A stretch of DNA of 64,000 nt from Caulobacter hibisci (GTDB taxonomy: Bacteria; Pseudomonadota; Alphaproteobacteria; Caulobacterales; Caulobacteraceae). Positions 62,901-64,000 of the stretch are shown here, in pieces (position 1 is the stretch's first letter; every line of letters begins with the position of its first letter). Location of the stretch: contig NZ_JADWOX010000004.1 of assembly GCF_016135805.1 (NCBI RefSeq), forward strand, positions 235,767-299,766. Reading direction: 5' to 3'. A program made the position numbers and the translations under genes. Below the pieces are notes generated by a model. That model saw nothing but the letters and a program-made list of their open reading frames with translations, did no database searches and had not been told where the DNA came from.

Positions 62901-63192
62901 GCGCGCGTCGCGACACGGGGCCGGGCGTGGAAACCAGCGGTTCGGCGACGGACGGCGCCTCGTCGACGGGCGAGGCCACCTGGGCGTCGAGACGGGCGGC
63001 GAGCTGGCGGAAGGCCAGCACCAGGGCCAGGGCCGTGGAATCATTCCGCGGCGACAGCAGGTCGGCGATCTCGGCGATCTGGATGCGAAGGGAGGCGCGG
63101 TCGGCACGCGACAGCGAACCATCGCCCGCGCTGGCCTCCAGGCGCACCAACAGCGTCGCGATATGCGCGTAAAGAGCCTTGCCGCTCGCCAT
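50971..63192 (-). CDS. Giant glycine-rich repeat autotransporter (type Va), 4073 residues
   Basis: A very large surface or secreted protein. Residues 1-140 form an unusual leader: a helical, charged segment (about 1-115) before the hydrophobic signal core (RRVAAMVAAAATLSTAV) with likely cleavage after VRA (140). A passenger of about 3500 residues follows, built of about 48 repeats around AQSIGGGGGxGG, each about 60-90 residues and alternating with GGxGGxGG, VTVxxxGxIxTxGDxS; this predicts a long beta-helix. The C-terminus (about residue 3780 on) is an autotransporter barrel ending LNLRVRF with terminal Phe. Start 63192 follows GGGGGAAC. Likely an adhesin or surface fibre; target unknown. Confidence 0.93.
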   Translation of the reverse strand: MASGKALYAHIATLLVRLEASAGDGSLSRADRASLRIQIAEIADLLSPRNDSTALALVLAFRQLAARLDAQVASPVDEAPSVAEPLVSTPGPVSRRARKADKVRTAEGRRLTRDLRRVAAMVAAAATLSTAVMSPGPVRAAIPTYSVGGSITNPQTGATETVEAIVNGGVVRTKEGHLIVIATTVGDTFQAGDFGVTETVKADPSDPDPAPAANKTYKVSAVIPSSGPITSVKVKDTATNVEYTLNLVTSASDKAADSSGGLVAGGGLSYTPAVDDVRTLSYVKVGDSGKGGSAGGGVRICFGFLGCLTVGKNAGSGGNGQNGPDINETIDASKGPITSVSDGLPGIVASSYGGNGGKGGDGWGVNVPGASGGMAGKGGTVILHTDVEISTSGKEAQGIFAQSRAGTGGAGGKGYIASGGGAGGAAAQAGAVYVYNSGDIYTKGEKSAGIQAQSLGGGAGGGGSSYGIVADPGAGSVGGDGGLVWVENSGSIGTEGVDAYGIFAQSVGGSGGASGSTGSLVSLGTANGGSGGNGGAVTVKAKQGSRIVTLGKGASGILAQSIGGGGGVGGSAAGLVALGSGGGSGGDGGVVWVENAGSIETGADLARGIFAQSVGGGGGTGGDAGALAAIGGKGGAASDGKAVTVINTGDITTHGAKASGIQAQSVGGGGGDGGSSGGVFLTIGGDGKTGGDSGLVTVTHGGRIETTGNDSHGIFAQSVGGGGGSGGSATSVSLFAGVAIGGQGDSGGTGGDVTVNLTPTTVVQNGQTVTVNPLIKTGGDRARGIFAQSVGGGGGAGGFAAQTSVGYGVGASIALGGDGAAGGASGLVTIDGDVDIITSGESAEGIFAQSVGGGGGAGGFAMSFSFAAGETAAAAFAIGIGGTGGAGGDGGVVDIDSGGSIQTDGRFSTGLVAQSVGGGGGTGGFALTFAGAAAGAASASASVGIGGSGGKGGDGLLVDTSFDGSILTKQDDSGGALIQSVGGGGGGGGFAIAGALAASAGVGGALSAGVGGNGGDGGDGGQVTGYVGGPVTTYGDRSTAVTIQSLGGGGGSGGFSVAGSLAMGTGALAVGVGVGGSGGGGGDANTVKGTADGAILTDGVQSGGLLVQSVGGGGGSGGFTIAGGIGAGSTGAGAISVGVGGSGGGGGDAGNVTGKAGSSVVTLQDQSNGVTVQSIGGGGGSGGFSVSGAIGLGGTGSGAIAVGVGGSGGGGGHAKGVTAEAQSILTVGDQSTGFLAQSVGGGGGSGGFNISGALSAAGTGSGAIAVGVGGAGGLGGNAGDPLLGETVDATVNGSVDTWGDGSAGVVAQSIGGGGGSGGFNVSGAVALANTGAGAISVGVGGSGGGGGNASEVDALAHDITTRGDQSGGFLAQSVGGGGGSGGVNISGAVTLAGTGGGAVSVGVGGAGGTGGIGRRVGATVIGDVATDGVKSDAVVAQSIGGGGGSGGFNISGTLAASGTGSGAVSVGVGGAGGTGGASGAVSLDVIGEIIAAGYDSDAIVAQSLGGGGGDGGFNVSGSIALAGKGAGAVSVGVGGSGGGGSQSDKVTLNAASGAAAGTSGNIFLAITTKDSSRGVVAQSIGGGGGNGAFNVSGGISAASNISGVVSVGVGGSGGGGGAAGKVDATITGGVATYGDESEAILLQSVGGGGGTGGFNVSGGLSGSSSSGVTMVGVGGAGGGGGGGAVAGGVTATIVSDVSTQGDKSGAIVVQSIGGGGGSGGFNISGGLSLGKGGSSGAVAVGVGGAGGLGGAAGVVEASVTGEVSTDGDDAIGLLIQSVGGGGGSGGMNISGAVALSSEGTLGVSVGLGGSGGGGGTAESVTLVRKGDTYTSGANSDGIVVQSIGGGGGVGGINVSGTISGSTGGSALGVAVGIGGKGGTGQKAGAVNATIEGSVVARGDVVTTAVYDEGGVQVGVKREGGASGVIVQSVGGGGGDGGINVSGDIAVSSSAGKSRQATFGIGGFGGGGGDAGDVTVSISNGLSADRAQMVAAGDGETAVLIQSVGGGGGSGGINIAGGLAMNGSATVGIGGFGADGGMGGVVLADVDADLYANGDRSRGLSVQSIGGGGGSGGINIAAGIKGASTTKEPALAFGLGGFGGAGNISNDVTVVQTGQVLVEGVEAIGVLVQSIAGGGGDGGLNVAAAASNGSTNDRGYSMAIGIGGLGGTGADAGDVKLTSNGEIVVNGQVGTNAQGQTILESVQYTGGATGVLVQSIGGGGGSGGINVTAVAAKAGSPLGAGVGGTGGAGGDGGLVTVVRGDALDPDVYAGTVWTFGDDSDGLVAQSIGGGGGNAGINATLVYAKSGAKEEDASVPSVAAVFAVGGNGGSAGIGDTVKVINNGDIRTDGADSDGLVAQSIGGGGGNANFNVGLGKVEKTTAVGLAIGGDPTSGGTGGKVDVRQNGVIVTKGEDSDAIVAQSIGGGGGNTAMNSVFALGASNKVTVGIGQEGGSGGAGGEVIVDVSGLLSTTGDSSNGVFAQSIGGGGGKSGTRSIGAQTRTGGDKEERTYNASLSVGLKGGSGATGGKVTVTSDAAIVTTGDESRGVFAQSIGGGGGAGGMVATNIDTTSAAKLLLGGDGGTGAKGGEVTVTQSGLIVTGGDRSDGIFAQSVGGGGGSGGAAIIKSKTKVAKEDEGAVSATLAIGVGGSGGDAAWGGVVTVANSGTIVTAGDYSNGVLAQSIGGGGGVGGAVVTSSSDAGSDKTAAAINVGGSGGTGALGGAVTVTNEGYIWTQGDYASGVSANSIGGGGGNAGVITNTLTVDTKENTTFRATLNVGGLGGDGGKGGDVLVINRPVSGVANSGRIVTEGVDSYGVFAQSIGGGGGNGTSIRSISTVKSGDGSTVAALNVGGAGGTGNIGGAVTVENHGLIDTSGDGAHGVLAQSIGGGGGNGGVVLAALVSMAQDTTKPLISVGGAGGDGGDGGTVRVENIGSIVTRGANANGILAQSIGGGGGNAGVALSLVGDRKSLLVTGALNLLMGAVGGGTGGQGGKVTVIQSGDITVLGEGSQAVVGQSINGGGGTLKLDMSSLRGKIGIPYLDKTGKVTTDPRLAARAGAQGVKDMNAAAVEIITTGAVGVAGDNGVGAFNQAIGGGGGVMRIDLGFAGDEAAAETDDAPMHVDVALGGQDGVGNAGGTLTSTLVGDVLTNGNNTPGVLDQSVGGGGGRAIIDLGTPGGASVGAVELALSGSSGVDEIGGAVNRTQTGSIATTGQMAAGAILQSLGGGGGLGSLDLTGQGAATTKPAISLGSVGGSGLDGGIVKAGFIGEVATYGDYASGLVAQSVGAGGGITTLSGVVSSTLALGGTGGAKGAGGDILLSHDGAVATTGKSAHGVFLQSIGGGGGAVFGASGASGVTLSKANTGDGGDISFTQSGGLLTKGEGANGVVAQTLGGGGGWVDGVFAGSAGGAGSGGAITLNLSDAILALGKDASAIFAQSLGDVGLGKDGAGDIRVVLDGAVRGGSETGVGLKIDGGAKNLVTTSGLISAISGKAIDATDGDETVRNSGVVIGDIDLGFGTNSFANNAGATFVAYHTIDLRDATGVHGLSDDEVMVSAQGVSTAAAGSAATFTNSGDFQMGLSASRVPIDLLKGEAFGNLDAASDPATNPLYGARVINTVALDGHFEQTATGHLAFDVAYGPYASDRVNVTGDATVAGTGDVVLTWLENSKPVTLFATGGKATDAGLKITDTLAMDYRIETTPTAVQLAFTSHFDQGFLNRNGQALGKHMNSAISLGDSSGIGRLMALIGNLQTGQEAAYATIFRNLSPEPYLAPLRSQLATSNSFSQKLFSCAQPTRSLDGKCSWASIETASTKGKADAEVFGTKSEGGRLSGGFEQPLAGDWSLAAGVGFERLDSVLVDGMRARSSGQGFTAGAGVKRRSDTGAEMAFSLSGGWQWMETARSVDVFTSGRGEAEPESGYVRADGRFAYVIENGRLFVRPAVNVWATGLHQQRFSETGVEGLGVNGVSHTQVLAGINPEVTLGFVFKETQKSQGAVSLTLGVVANSTDRLEMPFRLAGANPASDPAKIGTVMDKTAYRVGADVHLIGDDKVAVRFNYTGEFGDRTQSQSAGLNLRVRF
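52860..62000 (-). repeat. Tandem protein-coding repeats in the autotransporter passenger
   Basis: About 48 copies of a unit centred on QS[IVL]GGGGG can be read by eye. They appear in DNA as recurrent GCCGCCGCCGCCGATCGACTG-like blocks (plus strand). Units between roughly 57.6 and 60.3 kb are nearly alike (FNVSG and SVGVGGSGGGGG forms), while those at both ends are degenerate. Confidence 0.85.
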
Positions 63193-63413
63193 TGAAGTTC
63201 CCCCAAACCCCGGCGCTGGACATGGTTCACAACCACATGCCAGCCCCGCCATCATAGCGCAGCTATCCCTAGAGTTACATTTTATTGCCGAACAGCGCAT
63301 TCACCCTGTCGGTGATATTTCACCATGATTGCGCAGGACTTGCGAAAGACACGCGACGCAGGAGTTTGAGCGCCGTTTTCGCCTGCCAAGTCTGCGGCGC
63401 CTGGCGCGGCGCG

Positions 63414-64000
63414 CTATCCGATGTTGCGGCCGTCGAGGATCGCCGGCGCGGGGATACGCTCGGCGTCCGGCCTCGCGAGCGTCTCGATCAGGCGGCGCGC
63501 CGCTTGCAGGTCGGCCGTGGCGAATCCTTCGGTGAAGGCGTCGCAGAGGGTCGCCAGCTCGGCGGCGATCTCGAGGCGACGATCGGCCTCCAAGAGCAGT
63601 CGCGCCAGAGCGGTGACGGCCCGCAGTTCCCAGGCCCGCGCCCCTTGTCGCCGGCTCCAGTCGACGGCGTCGCGCAGCAGCGCCTCGAGCTCGCCGACGT
63701 CGCCGCCCAGGGCGAGACGGGCCGCCGCCTTGATGCGCAGCAATTCGGGCATGAACAGCAGCTCGCCATCGCGGCGGCACTGGTCGATGGCCGCGTCCAG
63801 CAGGTCCAGGGCTTCGCTCGCGCGCCCGTCGAGAAGCAGGCCTTCGGCCAGGGCGGTAGAGAACGGCGTCGTCAGCAGCTCGTAGCGAGCGGCATGCAGC
63901 CGGGCCAGGCTCTCCTCGATCCAGGCGAGGGCCTCCCCGCCCTGCCCACGGGCGATGGCCAGCTCCCCGCGAAAACCGCCCGAGGCGGCGACATAGGGAC
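63414..64000 (-). CDS. C-terminal part of a TPR-containing ATPase-type regulator or cyclase (truncated by window edge)
   Basis: An open frame of about 194 residues runs in from the window end without a stop. It is rich in TPR-like helices (GGEALAWIEESLARLHAAR, RASEALDLLDAAIDQC) and ends with GARAWELRAVTALARLLLEA, FTEGFATADLQAARRLIETL. This ending is characteristic of the large AAA-ATPase/TPR proteins often fused to a winged-helix DNA-binding or adenylate cyclase domain. Which N-terminal domain is present cannot be seen. It is co-directional with the autotransporter, whose start is 222 bases away, so a role in its control is possible but not shown. Confidence 0.75.
   Translation of the reverse strand, partial: PYVAASGGFRGELAIARGQGGEALAWIEESLARLHAARYELLTTPFSTALAEGLLLDGRASEALDLLDAAIDQCRRDGELLFMPELLRIKAAARLALGGDVGELEALLRDAVDWSRRQGARAWELRAVTALARLLLEADRRLEIAAELATLCDAFTEGFATADLQAARRLIETLARPDAERIPAPAILDGRNIG

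Noticed and set aside
58264..63195. A 1643-residue open frame on the plus strand opposite the autotransporter
   Set aside because: Same reason: repeat-driven absence of stops in the antisense frame, no ribosome site and no recognisable fold.

Overview
The window is high-GC DNA with tightly packed genes, many start/stop overlaps, TonB-dependent receptors (one of the Xanthomonas/Caulobacter type), two EmrA-EmrB-NodT efflux sets and a CHASE3 hybrid kinase operon. This suggests an alphaproteobacterium of the Caulobacter group. That placement comes from gene content and codon bias, not from a database match. No rRNA, tRNA, CRISPR array, prophage or transposase gene was seen.

Layout. (1) 1-675: the end of citrate synthase with its terminator, then a small secreted protein. 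(2) 680-5816: an EmrA/EmrB/NodT-type efflux operon, divergent from a LysR regulator. (3) 5924-9755: a four-gene nitrogen-scavenging operon (isochorismatase-fold hydrolase, two DUF1989 urea-amidolyase-associated / carboxyguanidine deiminase-like proteins, allophanate hydrolase). (4) 9935-16651: a secretory lipase-like hydrolase divergent from a LysR regulator, and a TonB-dependent receptor divergent from an MFS transporter. (5) 16974-22979: a signalling operon of a CHASE3-GAF hybrid kinase with three receivers, CheR, a CheB without receiver, and a receiver-kinase. (6) 23103-46030: a large catabolic island described below. (7) 46046-50923: a TetR regulator divergent from a second EmrA/EmrB/NodT operon. 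(8) 50971-63192: a giant autotransporter of 4073 residues with about 48 glycine-rich repeats. (9) 63414-64000: the C-terminal end of a TPR/ATPase-type protein that runs off the window.

The most interesting part is the island at 23.1-46.0 kb. It combines an outer-membrane receptor; an exported glycosidase operon (DUF1680 beta-L-arabinofuranosidase GH127/GH146 type, GH43, GH27 alpha-galactosidase) that also carries a DUF885 peptidase; an S9 prolyl peptidase with a large DUF5695-like protein; and a complete-looking front end of trans-4-hydroxy-L-proline catabolism (hydroxyproline 2-epimerase, DadA-like D-hydroxyproline dehydrogenase, HypD-like deaminase) with an M24 Xaa-Pro peptidase, an amino-acid permease and a GntR/FadR-type regulator. 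Five copies of an AT-rich site with the core ATWTSGTATAM lie before the receptor, before both divergent enzyme operons, between the divergent hydroxyproline operons and before the GntR gene. The natural substrate that needs all of these activities is a plant hydroxyproline-rich glycoprotein such as extensin, which carries Hyp-linked L-arabinosides and Ser-linked alpha-galactose. I propose the island is a co-regulated glycoprotein utilisation system that consumes glycan and peptide together; this is inference from gene content and shared sites.

Three 97-99 bp inverted-repeat elements (REPIN-like) sit only in spaces between convergent genes (9783-9881, 12562-12658, 39095-39193).
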